A DNA stretch of 64,000 nucleotides from Cyrtodaria siliqua (taxonomy: Eukaryota; Mollusca; Bivalvia; Adapedonta; Hiatellidae). Positions 23,440 to 36,300 of the stretch are shown piece by piece. Numbering within the stretch: the first letter of the stretch is position 1; each line of letters begins with the position of its first letter. The stretch lies in NCBI GenBank assembly GCA_037043455.1, contig JAWPHD010011205.1:1-64000 (forward strand), given 5' to 3'. The notes below the pieces were generated by a model. It did not search any database, had not been told where the DNA came from, and saw only the letters and a list, made by a program, of their open reading frames with translations. Position numbers and translations under genes: made by a program.

Positions 23440-25640
23440 CAATATGAACGTAAAACATCATACTGTACAGTAACAACATGATAAAGCACACATCTTGACC
23501 TGTACAGTAACAAACTGATGAAGCACACATTGTATGTCCATAACAAATTGATAAAGCACTCATCTTGACCTGTACAGTAACAAACTGATAAAGCACACAT
23601 CATGACCTGTACAGTAACAAACTGATAAAGCACACATCATACTGTACAGTAACAAACTGATGAAGCACACATTGTATGTCCATAACAAATTGATAAAGCA
23701 TTCATCTTGACCTGTACAGTAGCAATATGATAAAGTACACAGCATGTTCTGAACAGTAACAATAAGATGAAACACACATCCTGACCTGTACAATAGCAAT
23801 AAGATGAAACACACATCATGATCTGTACAGTATCAATATGATAAAGCACACATCATGATCTGTCCAGTATCAATATGATAAAACACACATCATGATCTGT
23901 CCAGTATCAATATGATAAAGCACACAGCATGATCTGTACAGTAGCAATATGATAAAGCACACAGCATGATCTGTCCAGTAACAATATGATAAAGCACACA
24001 GCATGATCTGTCCAGTAACAATTTGATAAAGCACACAGCATGATCTGTACAGTAACAATATGATAAAGCACACATCATGATCTATCCAGTATCAATATGA
24101 TAAAACACACATCATGATCTGTCCAGTATCAATATGATAAAGCACACAGCATGATCTGTACAGTAGCAATATGATAAAGCACACAGCATGATCTGTCCAG
24201 TAACAATATGATAAAGCACACAGCATGATCTGTCCAGTAACAATTTGATAAAGCACACAGCATGATCTGTACAGTAACAATATGATAAAGCACACAGCAT
24301 GATCTGTCCAATAACAATATGATAAAGCACACAGCATGATCTGTCCAGTATCAATATGATAAAGCACACAGCATGATCTGTCCAGTAACAATATGATAAA
24401 GCACACATCATGATCTGTCCAGTAACAATATGATAAAGCACACAGCATGATCTGTACAGTAGCAATATGATAAAGCACACAGCATGATCTGTCCAGTAAC
24501 AATATGATAAAGCACACAGCATGATCTGTCCAGTAACAATATGATAAAGCACACAGCATGATCTGTCCAGTAACAATATGATAAAGCACACAGCATGATC
24601 TGTCCAGTAACAATTTGATAAAGCACACAGCATGATCTGTACAGTAACAATATGATAAAGCACACAGCATGATCTGTCCAGTAACAGTTTGATAAAGCAC
24701 ACAGCATGATCTGTACAGTAACAATATGATAAAGCACACAGCATGATCTGTCCAGTAACAATATGATAAAGCACACAGCATGATCTGTCCAGTAACAATA
24801 TGATAAAGCACACAGCATGATCTGTCCAGTAACAATATGATAAAGCACACAGCATGATCTGTCCAGTAACAATATGATAAAGCACACAGCATGATCTGTC
24901 CAGTAACAATATGATAAAGCACACAGCATGATCTGTCCAGTAACAATATGATAAAGCACACAGCATGATCTGTACAGTAACAATATGATAAAGCACACAG
25001 CATGATCTGTCCAGTAACAATATGATAAAGCACACAGCATGATCTGTACAGTAACAATATGATAAAGCACACAGCATGATCTGTCCAGTAACAATATGAT
25101 AAAGCACACAGCATGATCTGTCCAGTAACAATATGATAAAGCACACAGCATGATCTGTACAGTAACAATATGATAAAGCACACAGCATGATCTGTACAGT
25201 AACAATATGATAAAGCACACAGCATGATCTGTCCAGTAACAATATGATAAAGCACACAGCATGATCTGTACAGTAACAATATGATAAAGCACACAGCATG
25301 ATCTGTCCAGTAACAATTCGATAAAGCACACAGCATGATCTGTCCAGTAACAATATGATAAAGCACACAGCATGATCTGTACAGTAACAATTTGATAAAG
25401 CACACAGCATGATCTGTACAGTAACAATATGATAAAATACACAGCATGATCTGTCCAGTAACAATATGATAAAGCACACAGCATAATCTGTCCAGTAACA
25501 ATATGATAAAGCACACAGCATGATCTGTCCAGTAACAATATGATAAAATACACAATAAAGACTCATAAATTATGTCCAGTAACAATGATAAAGCACACAT
25601 CGTGATCTGGCCAGTAACAATATGATAAAGCACATCTTAA
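23440..25640 (-). repeat. 37-bp minisatellite, about 2.2 kb
   Basis: About 58-60 copies of GATAAAGCACACAGCATGAT + CTGTCCAGTAACAATAT, with C/A alternation in TGTCCAG/TGTACAG. Very homogeneous at 23900-25540, more divergent at the left edge. The three minus-strand frames are almost stop-free because the unit has no stop in any reverse frame; the 513-, 484- and 381-codon ORFs here are by-products. Confidence 0.95.
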
Positions 25641-25834
25641 CAGTAATAAAAGGCAGAGGAAACTTCAATGGCTAAACTGACATATAAAACAGAAAATGTG
25701 TATATGTATTCTATTTATCAGATTAATCCGGTGCAAAATAACAAAATATCATCTGAAAAGCATCCCGATGTTTAACACATTTCCCTTTTTTCTTTGTTTA
25801 AAGTGTTGTCATGATCAATGTTTATCATGTTTAA

Positions 25835-26010
25835 TGGGTACTGTTCATGATCAGAGTTTAATGGGTACTGTTCATGATCAGAGTTTAATGGGTACTGTTC
25901 ATGATCCAAGTTTAATGGGTACTGTTCATGATAAGAGTTTAATGGGTACTGTTCATGATAAGAGTTTAATGGTTATTGTTCTTGATCAGTTTAATGGGTA
26001 CTGTTCCACT
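25835..26010 (+). repeat. 27-bp minisatellite (AGTTTAATGGGTACTGTTCA)
   Basis: Seven copies of AGTTTAATGGGTACTGTTCATGATCAG with GATCA/GATAA variants. Confidence 0.9.
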
Positions 26011-26818
26011 AACATTCAGCTTCAGATAAAAATAATGTAAATGAACGTTCATGCTCGTTAAAATGATAAAAAACATTAACATAAAATACATTTAACTTGC
26101 AATTAAAATATCTTAAATAACACCATTCATTTTTGTGCAGGTATTGAAGAAGTTTTGTTCAAAAACTGATATTTCTTCTGTACTCGACAACTGTAAAAGG
26201 ACCACTGTCATACTAAAATCAGGGGTGTAGCTGACATGAAGTGCATATATAGGCCCGACAAACTAGGGCATCCGCGGGCATGCTCCCCTCCTGTGTCTTT
26301 TTGTTTTTAAACTTAGCTATGTAATGGTGTGTTTGGCATATACTAGTATCTGACAGAACACTTGTGTGGTATTTAAAGAAATATTTTTTGACAAATTAGA
26401 GAATTAACATTTGACAAACTTGAATTACCTACACTGTAAAATACCACTCTCCACACCAAGTTTTGAGTTTGGCCTGGCTGGTTAAAGCTGTTTATATTGT
26501 GTCTATTGATTTTGGATTCTAAAAATATGTTAATTGTATAATACCTCATCGTCAGCAGGTACAGAAACTGTGTACATATTCAGTGTAGGAATGTAAAAAT
26601 AACTTCGTACGAAATTGTTAAAAATACTGGATTAAGAAAATCGATAAAGCAGTTCCATTGATGTTGTACAGGGCTGAACCAAGTAACATAAGAAATATAC
26701 CACACCATCATAAGGAAACAATATACATAAGCAGCTACATTCACAATTGTAAGTTATGTGGCATTTTTTGAATGAGGTGATAAACAGAATCTCACATTTG
26801 TGTGTATTTAATGTTGAA
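26011..26818. other. No gene seen between the two convergent genes
   Basis: Includes a copy of the TTTATATTGTGTCTA repeat at about 26455-26580. Otherwise AT-rich. Confidence 0.45.
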
Positions 26819-26824
26819 TTTATT
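26819..26824 (-). terminator. Candidate polyadenylation signal for atos
   Basis: First AATAAA on the minus strand after the stop at 27161, implying a 3' UTR of about 350 bases. Confidence 0.35.
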
Positions 26825-27160
26825 TAGCTTGTTGGATAAAACTGTAATGATGCTCAAAACATCCTCGCATCATATAACGTATTTCAACTAATAACAGCAC
26901 CTCCCTTAATAGAAGCATCCCCACTCCCCACATTCCCTCCCCCACCTCTTCAAAAAAAAAATCCTCGAAATACATCTATTTATATGTTATAAGAGGGACC
27001 CCTTGGCGTTTATCACAAAGCACACGGGCGCTATAAAAGGGTAAAAACGCTAAACTCAATATTAAACAAGTACTCATGTAAGATCCTTTATCTCTAAACT
27101 CATAACATTTCAGAGATATAACACTGATTCAGTAACCACACACAGTTGACAACATCATCA

Positions 27161-27317
27161 TCATCTTTTAGGGGAAAATTTGGGGTTCTCTGGACCCTCT
27201 GTGAAAGACCGTAGTTCATAGTTGGCAACGCGGGGATCAAACTCGAACTTGTCACGGGCAAATATCAGTCTTATATCAGTGTGGAGGTAGATCTTGCCAG
27301 ATTTACTGCTGGCAAAC
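27161..27317 (-). CDS. atos: atos coding exon 11 and stop (residues 1068-1119)
   Basis: After TTTTACAG. FASSKSGKIYLHTDIRLIF, then FDPRVANYELRSFTEG and ENPKFSPKR, stop TGA at 27163-27161 followed by a TGATGATGATG run. Its first 22 bases and acceptor are the source of the tandem array lying immediately upstream in the intron. Confidence 0.97.
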
Positions 27318-30300
27318 CTGTAAAATAAAAAGGATTAAAGATTTGTATACATACACAAATGCCTGATTTAGTGCTGGCAAACCTGTAAAATAAAAGGATT
27401 AAAGATTTGTATACATACAAATATGCCTGATTTAGTGCTGGCAAACCTGTAAAATAAAAGGATTAAAGATTTATATACATACAAATATGCCTGATTTAGT
27501 GCTGGCAAACCTGTAAAATTAAAGAATTAAAGATTTGTATACATACAAATATGCCTGATTTAGTGCTGGCAAACCTGTAAAATAAAAGGATTAAAGGTTT
27601 GTGTACATACAAATATGCCTGATTTAGTGCTGGCAAACCTCTAAAATAAAAGGATTAAAGGCTTGTATACATACAAATATGCCTAATTTAGAGCCGGCAA
27701 ACCTGTAAAATAAAAGGATTAACGGTTTGTATACATACAAATATGCCGAATTTAGTGCTGGCAAACCTGTAAAATAAAAGGATTAAAGATTTATATACAT
27801 ACAAATATGCCTGATTTAGTGCTAGCAAACCTGTAAAATTAAAGAATTAAAGGCTTGTATACATACAAATATGCCTGATTTATTGCTGACAAACCTGTAA
27901 AATAAAAGGATTAAAGGTTTGTATACATACAAATATGCCTGATTAAGTGCTGGCAAACCTGTAAAATAGAAAGATTAAAGGTTTGTATACATACAAATAT
28001 GTCTGATTTAGTGCTGGCAAACCTGTAAAATAAAAGGATTAAACATTTGTATACATACACATATCCCTGATGTTGGTATACATATTTATCTGCCCGTTTT
28101 AATGATGGCAAATCTGTAAAAAACAAAAAGAATACTATTTAATGTTGGCATACCAATAAGCTTGCCAGATTTAGTGCTGGCAAACCTGTAAAACTAGAAT
28201 GTTGAGCCCTATTATAAAGGTCCCGATTTTTGATTTGACCAACACCAATGTCAGTTCCATGAGATATTGAATTAATGTCATTACAGACCCAGCTGCGTTC
28301 CAAGTACCCCAAAAATGCATTCCGTTTGAGTTCCATTTGCGCTCCGTTTGCATTTCATTTTTATAAATGAAAATCATTTGCGTTCTTGAATGCATTCAGC
28401 ATTTATAAATGAAACTATGTGTTCGTTTAAATGCACGTAACTGAACGCAACAGAATGCGTGCGTTTACATATACAAATGGAGATCGTTTGTTCAACGTTT
28501 ATCAAGCGTAACATCTCTCACGATTGATTTTTATCACTAGTCGGCGACTTGTGTTTAAGTGAGAATATTGAATAATTGGTCTATTTGTTTACATAATTCG
28601 GTGGTGTACATTGATGATTATTCTGTTTTCTTCCGGGCTTCCGGACTTCCGGCTGTTTTTATCAACATTAATTTAGTTTTATATTGAAATAATTTTAAGT
28701 TTGTGTTACACAATAAATATAATAGTTCCCTGAATCGGTAAAAATTAAAATGACACCATAAAATACTGACAAACACACTTCGTTTAAATCAAGTCTATAA
28801 TTATCAACTCAAAAGGATAATACTAGAAGTTATCCGAAATAGCGAAATGCATTGCGTTCGTTTCGTTCGTTGCGTTCGTTTTGAGCATTTAGCGTTCTAA
28901 AAAATGCACTCATCGTATGTTTTTTAAAACGATGAAAGCTGAAAATGAACGCAACGAACTAAACGAGAGCAAATGCATTTTTAAACTACAGATCGTACAA
29001 CGTTCATTCTGCGTTCGTTCTCCGTTCATTTTCCGTTCGTTCAGCGTTCGTTTTGCATTTATTTGGGGTACTTGAACGCAACTGGGTTTGTAACAGTGGG
29101 GGATGCATGTAGTGGCGGAGACCGGATACGACCTATATTCGTCAAAAGTAGGTCACAGCGACCCTTATTTTGCAAATGATGGAAGATGCCTATAAGGAAC
29201 ATTCTGATGAGATTTGGTGAAAATTCTGCGAGAAAGAAGCAAGATACTCATGTCATAGCGGTAATGGCACGTGACCTTTATTTCGTCAAAAGTAGGTAAC
29301 AGCCACCCAAAATTTTGCAAATGATGTTAGATGCATATAAGGAACATTCTGGTGAAATTTGATTAAAATCCTGCAATAAAGCATGACATGCACATTGTAG
29401 CAGATCGGACGTGACCTATATTTCATCGATAGTAGGTCACTACGACCCAAAATTTATTTTGCACATATTGTTAGATGCATATCAGGAACATTTTGGTGAA
29501 ATTTGGTGAAAATCCTGCGAGAAAGAAGCAAGATAGGCACGTCGAAGCGAAGACTGGGTGTGACCTATATTTCATAGAAAGTAGGTCACAGCAACCCGAA
29601 ATTGTGCTCGCGATGTTGGATTCATATAATGAACATTCTGGTGGACTTTGGTGAAAACCCTGCAAATAATGAAGATGTTAAGAAATGGAATTCAGACGCA
29701 TGGACGGAAGAACAAACTAATGGACGAACTGACACACATACACCTGGACGACATTGTGATCGCTAAGACGAGATCCGTAAACGGGCTCGACAAAAAACAT
29801 ATTGTAAATATTTGCATACCTATAAATTGGCAAGCAAAATACCCTTCGACTGGAAAGCTACCAGGAGCATGATATCGAGGGTGACAACCTTCAGTGTATG
29901 TGTTATCGAAATTTGTAATTTCACTACTTACCGCAAGTGTATAAGGTATCTCAGAAATGAGGGGTCACTACTGTTCTCGTCTGCGGGCATGTAAATGGTA
30001 CGCTGTCGGAGGAAAGTTTGGCAGTTGGCGGGCATGTCTGACAAATCGTACATAACAACAAACATCTTAACAACGGTCTTGTTCGGGTTGAACAGCGTCT
30101 GAAAATAAACAATTTGTTTTTATATGTGAGATTAAGTGATTTAGATTTTAAACAGTTACACCTCTGCCCAGAGTTTAAATGATTCTGAATGAAATGGGGT
30201 TTTACGTCCCATTATTGGGAGTGTAATAAAGCCATGATATATTTTTCATATTACAATAGTGATATAAATATGCAAATGAAGGCCGAATCATCATTCAGTC

Positions 30301-33300
30301 TTTTCCATTCAGCTTGGTGTGCATCAGAATTGCCTCCTTGATTTTCGTAACATTTAAAATACAGGATTACAGAAATCAACGAGGTTGTTCTAATGCTCAG
30401 TGTCGTACGGGAAGACCAAGTCAACATACGAAGCCATCAAACAGCAATGTTAACTAAATAAATGTGACATTTTTGGAGCGTGAAATAGAATCTCACATTT
30501 GTGCCTATTTATTGTATTTATTAAACTCATCGGATAAAACTCATATGATGCTCAGCACAGTCTCGTATCATATATCTAACTCGTTTAAAAAATTCAAAAT
30601 CAACCAGAAACTCAAGTAAGATCCTCTGTATGTATCAAACACCAATATTATCATGATAAAACAGCAAGTGATCCCTATTTCACAACAAGAATCCCACTGT
30701 CAAGAGGTAAATCTGCAACAATTTATTTAAAATTTTTGGAGTTGGTGGGTGGATTGGTAACTAAGCAGCTTCAACCCCTAACTTACCACCTGAACTGTTC
30801 CTGTGCGAGGTATATGGTAGCCTCTCTTCCCAAGAGGTTCCAGGTTAACATGCCCCTGTAACAGAAGGAAAATAAGGAGTTTATATTTGGACAGCACTAT
30901 GACATGTCACCGATGTGTCTGTACCATAAACCAAATATCTGTTATAGTTCTAAGGCCTTCAACTGAATTGTTGTATCACGGTCCATAAACACCTTGTTTA
31001 GGCTGTTTGAGCTGCCCAGAAGAGATGGGAAGGATACACCGGAATCTGGGCCCTGTTTTATTAAACATCTTACGATGTCTCAAATTTTAAAATCATTCAT
31101 CTTTTTCACCTAGGCATTCAATGTAGACAATTATGTGTGCACGTAGTGCAGAAATATCACATGTATAAGAAAATGAAATCACGTTTATTTGAAAAGTGTA
31201 ATTTATAGTGAAGCATATAAGAAACTGATTTACGATCAAAAGGGTCGTAATTTGTTTCATAAAACGGGGCCCTGGAAACCATTCCTTACTCTTACTATCA
31301 AATAGTTTCCTTAGGTTCTGAACTTAACATGCACGGAGAAATGACTCGTAACTAACCTAATGGTGCGTAACCTAGGATAGCAGATATTACTGTGCAAAAC
31401 AAGTTTCTTTGCAAATAACGTGTTATTTTTAGACTCCTTTCCTTTAGATTAAATCTATCATTATTTTTCCATTTTAAAGAAACTGGAGGCTCATGGAATA
31501 ATAATGGTTGTCAATTCAAATAATGTTGCAGTTGCATGTTTAATATACATACACTAAACTATGCCTCATAAAAGATTCTATTTAATTACTGGAAATAGTT
31601 TGGTCGGAAAAACTTGATGACTCGGCTAGTTTTTGGTGAATAAATCATAAATATTAATGCAGACGATGCTTTAAGGCTGTAATAAGTTTGAGTCTTCGTG
31701 TTCTCGTCCAAACATTTTTATAAATAATAGTTCCACCGAACTTGATATGCTTATCTGATGCATGTGCACATTTCATACGGACCTGAAGCAGAAGATGAGA
31801 GTATTCTCTTGTACCATCTTTGAAATGAGAAAATATGGAGAAAAAAGAGTACAACGGAGTTACAGAAATACATTAGAAAGAGTACAAGAGAGTTACAGAA
31901 ATACATGGGTCTAGACAGTAGAGCTGGTCCATCAGGGAGTTACAGAAATACATGGGTCTAGACAGTAGAACTGGTCCATCAGGGAGTTACAGAAATTCAT
32001 GGGTCTAGACAGTAGAACTGGTCCAGCAGGGAGTTACAGAAATACATGGGTCTAGACAGTAGAACTGGTCCAGCAGGGAGTTACAGAAATACATGGGTCT
32101 AGACAGTAGAGCTGTTCCATCAGGGAGTTGCAGAAATACATGGGTCTAGACAGTACAGCTGGTCCATCAGGGAGTTACAGAAATACATGGGTATAGACAG
32201 TAGAGCTGGTCCATCAGGGAGTTACAGAAATACATGGGTCTAGACAGTAGAACTGGTCCATCAGGGAGTTACTGAAATACATGGGTCTAGACAGTAGAAC
32301 TGGTCCATCAGGGAGTTACATAAATACATGGGTCTAGACAGTAGAACTGGTCCATCAGGGAGTTACAGAAATACATGGGTCTAGACAGTAGAACTGGTCC
32401 ATCAGGGAGTTACAGAAATACATGGGTCTAGACAGTAGAACTGGTCCATCAATAATGTTTTACATATGCTTGGGATATTATAAGGTTCAGAGGACTGGAT
32501 TTGGGTTAGGGTAAGTTAATGGATGGGTTTAGGCTATGATGGGGTCAGGGTAGGTGGGCTTACAGTTTGGGTTGGGGCAAGTTAATTGATGGGTTTAGGT
32601 TATGATGGGGTCAGGGTAGGTGGGCTTACAGTTTGGTTTGGGGTAAGTTAATGGATGGGTTTACGATATGATGGGGTCAGGGTAGGTGAGCTTAGAATTT
32701 GGGTTGGGGTGAGTTAATGGATGGGTTTATGGTATGATGGGGTCAAGGTAGGTGAGCTTACATTTTGGGTTGGGGTGAGTTAATGGATATGTTTAGGGTA
32801 TGATGGGGTAGGGTAGGTGAGCTTACAGTTTGGGTTGGGGTAAGTAAATGGATGGGTTTAGAGTATGATAGGGTCAGGGTAGGTGGGCTTACAGTTGGGT
32901 AAGTTAATGGATGGGTTTAGGTTATGATGGGGTCAGGGTAGGTGCGCTTACAGTTTGGGTTGGGGTAAGTTAATGGATGGGTTTAGGGTATGATGGGGTA
33001 GGGTAGGTGGGCTTACAGTTTGGGTTGGGGTAAGTTAATGGATAGGTTATGGTATGATGGGGTCAAGGTAGGTGAGCTTACAGTTTGGGTTGGGGTGAGT
33101 TAATGGATATGTTTAGGGTATGATGGGGTAGGGTAGGTGAGCTTACAGTTTGGGTTGGGGTAAGTAAATGGATTGGTTTAGAGTATGATAGGGTCAGGGT
33201 AGGTGGGCTTACAGTTGGGGTAAGTTAATGGATGGGTTTAGGTTATGATGGGGTCAGGGTAGGTGCGCTTACAGTTTGGGTTGGGGTAAGTTAATGGATG

Positions 33301-36300
33301 GGTTTAAGGTATGATGGGGTAGGGTAGGTGGGCTTACAGTTTGGGTTGGAGTAAATTAATGGATGGGTTTATGGTATGATGGGGTCAGGGTAGGTGAGCT
33401 TACAGTTTGGGTTGGGGTAAGTTAATGGATGGGTTTATGGTATGATGGGGTCAGGGTAGGTGAGCTTAGTGAAGGGTTGAGGTAAGGGTTGTGTCCTCCA
33501 TCTTAATTAATGGCTGACTGATTCTAAAATCAATCCCAACATGGTAACAAACATGACCTACCAGATATGGAGAAGGAGCGTTATCATCAGACAGCTGGAA
33601 GAAATATGCGGTCACTGGAAGTGTGATGTGTTTGGGACAGAATGTGCCGCCTGCGCCAATCTCTACATGGAACCCATCTACCACGCCAACCGGTTCTATT
33701 CTGCCGTTGAGGACAGACTCCTGATGATGAAAGAGAAAACAGGGCTCCGAGTGAAACAGCGGTCAAGGTATGCCAAAGGTAAAACTCATTGTCCATACAA
33801 CCTTTCGTACTGAAATTATCATTTTCAAAATATATGGGTTGTAATGTAAATCATCAATTTCTTTGAGGTAGAATAACGCAAGTTTTACCTCAAAATTACC
33901 CAGCAGGCAGTTGGTGGAAGCCGGAGCACTTGTACTGATGACACGTGGGTCCTCGATGGCCTCACCATTGTCCTCGGATTGTAGAGTAAGTTTAGAGCAG
34001 GATAGTGCACTGAAAATAATTGCAGAGTTAATTACACCTACTCTGGAAATGGAACTCTCCTTTGGTGGTTTACCAGTTTTGTAATGAAGGTACAAACACG
34101 TGTGCTCCATATTTGAAACTTTCAACAAAAACACACTGCGGACCGCTGATTTGACTGAAAATATGATGATGGATACAAAAGGTGTGTCTGCGGAAAACAA
34201 AATGGCCACAAGATATCGAGATTTGCAGCTTGTGCAAGACGCGCAACATGGAAAAACAATTTTTGTACATATTTTATTTGTTTTTAATAGGTATCATAAT
34301 TAATATAGATATATCAAGTGTCAGTGGTATGTTTTTGTAACAACTGACTGCAGTGGTGGTATAGTGTTAGAACATAAGTCTCGCATGCAGGAGGTCGTGG
34401 GTTCGATCCTTGACCTGGTCACACGAAACACCAGAAAACTAGTACAAGCAGCTTCCTTGCTTGATGTTAAGCATATAAAGTGTAGGGCTAGGACTGGTCC
34501 ATCTGGTGTTGCTAGGACTGGTCCGTCTGGTGTTGCTAGGACTGGACCGTCTGGTGTTGCTAGGACTGGTCCATCTGGTGTTGCTAGGACTGGTCCGTCT
34601 GGTGTTGCTAGGACTGGTCCGTCTGGTGTTGCTAGGACTGCTCCGTCTGGTGTTGCTAGGACTGGTCCGTCTGGTGTTGCTAGGACTGGTCCGTCTGGTG
34701 TTGCTAGGACTGGTCCGTCTGGTGTTGCTAGGACTGGTCCGTCTGGTGTTGCTAGGACTGGTCCGTCTGGTGTTGCTAGGACTGGTCCGTCTGGTGTTGC
34801 TAGGACTGGTCCGTCTGGTGTTGCTAGGACTGGACCGTCTGGTGTTGCTAGGACTGGTCCGTCTGGTGTTGCTAGGACTGGTCCGTCTGGTGTTGCTAGG
34901 ACTGGACCGTCTGGTGTTGCTAGGACTGGTCCGTCTGGTGTTGCTAGGACTGGTCCGTCTGGTGTTGCTAGGATTGGTCCGTCTGGTGTTGCTAGGACTG
35001 GTCCGTCTGGTGTTGCTAGGACTGGTCCGTCTGGTGTTGCTAGGACTGGACCGTCTGGTGTTGCTAGGACTGGTCCGTCTGGTGTTGCTAGGACTGGTCC
35101 GTCTGGTGTTGCTAGGACTGGTCCGTCTGGTGTTGCTAGGACTGGTCCGTCTGGTGTTGCTAGGACTGGTCCATCTGGTGTTGGTAGGACTGGTCCGTCT
35201 GGTGTTGCTAGGACTGGTCCGTCTGGTGTTGCTAGGACTGGTTCGTCTGGTGTTGCTAGGACTGGTCCATCTGGTGTTGGTATGATGCCACTGTGTGGGG
35301 TATCTTGCCATGTGTCTATGGCGTGGTATTCCAGTGTGGCAGCACTATAAAATTGAAGCTCAACTGTGGAGCATTGAGCTCCGTGCCAACAGAAGACACA
35401 GTTGTGACATGACTGAAAGATTGTTGAAGCGATGGTAAACTCCATACATACAATACATATTGTAACAACCCAAAGATGAGATAAAAACAAGGATGTAAAT
35501 CTCCTTCCCCAAAATCGTATGCCATATTCCATGCCCTGTTTCTTTTATTTCCTTTTACAAATACATTATTTTAACCCTTAACCCGCTAAGCACGACTATA
35601 ATAGCCTTTGTGTCCACTGTAAACCCAGATCAGCCTGCAAGTAACTCGCAGGCTGATCAGGGTTTACAATGTCTGACTTTTGATCAGTCATTTTATCCAA
35701 AACACCCCTTTGTCACATAAATGGAATGATCTGAATTCAAAGAAAGAACAGTCCATTATATATATGTAGTGGGTTAAGGGTTAAACATCCAGTACATTTC
35801 ACACAAATTTTAAATGTTGCATACATACTTTTTTATGGCACGAACGTTTGTCAGAGTACAGTCATAGTCAAATCTGTTGCTCGATATTTTCTTAATTGGA
35901 GCCTGAAAAGAATGAATTTATTAAAAACTGGTTTAAAGGGACACATGGCAATTTGTGTTTATCAAGCATTAAAATTAGCCTTTCAATTTATTTGTCGAGT
36001 ATCATTTTGACTTTAAAACTTCTTGATTGTACAGTCGAACCGCGATAGCTCGAACACCGTTGATTCGAATACCATTGGTAACTCGAACACATTATATAAT
36101 TCAATGTAATTTAACCTCGATTATTCGAATATAATTTCTCGAATACCCCGGCTCGCTCGAATACTTTTTACGGTCCGAAGATTCATTTTTGTGCGAATTT
36201 AAACCTCGCTTAATCGAAGGTGATGATCCGTTGCCATGCGACGTCGTCCATATTAATTGTAATCAACGCGTTTGTATTTGTTTGTAGCAAGTTCGATCAT

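Noticed and set aside
24092..25633. 513-codon and overlapping long minus-strand ORFs
   Set aside because: Pure translation of a 37-bp tandem repeat; all three frames are open for the same trivial reason, and no non-repetitive coding sequence adjoins.
23440..25640. CRISPR array
   Set aside because: Repeats are contiguous with no variable spacers, and the DNA is eukaryotic.
30787..30789. Alternative exon 9 donor three bases upstream
   Set aside because: GT at 30789 gives a poor consensus (GTGGTA) and deletes a family-conserved Val; GTAAGTT at 30786 is preferred, though NAGNAG-like wobble cannot be excluded.
33541..33813. 90-codon plus-strand ORF
   Set aside because: Antisense shadow of atos exon 8.
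34321..35532. 403-codon minus ORF and 328-codon plus ORF with octapeptide repeats
   Set aside because: Produced by a 24-bp minisatellite in a SINE within an atos intron. Equally long ORFs on both strands argue against selection for coding.
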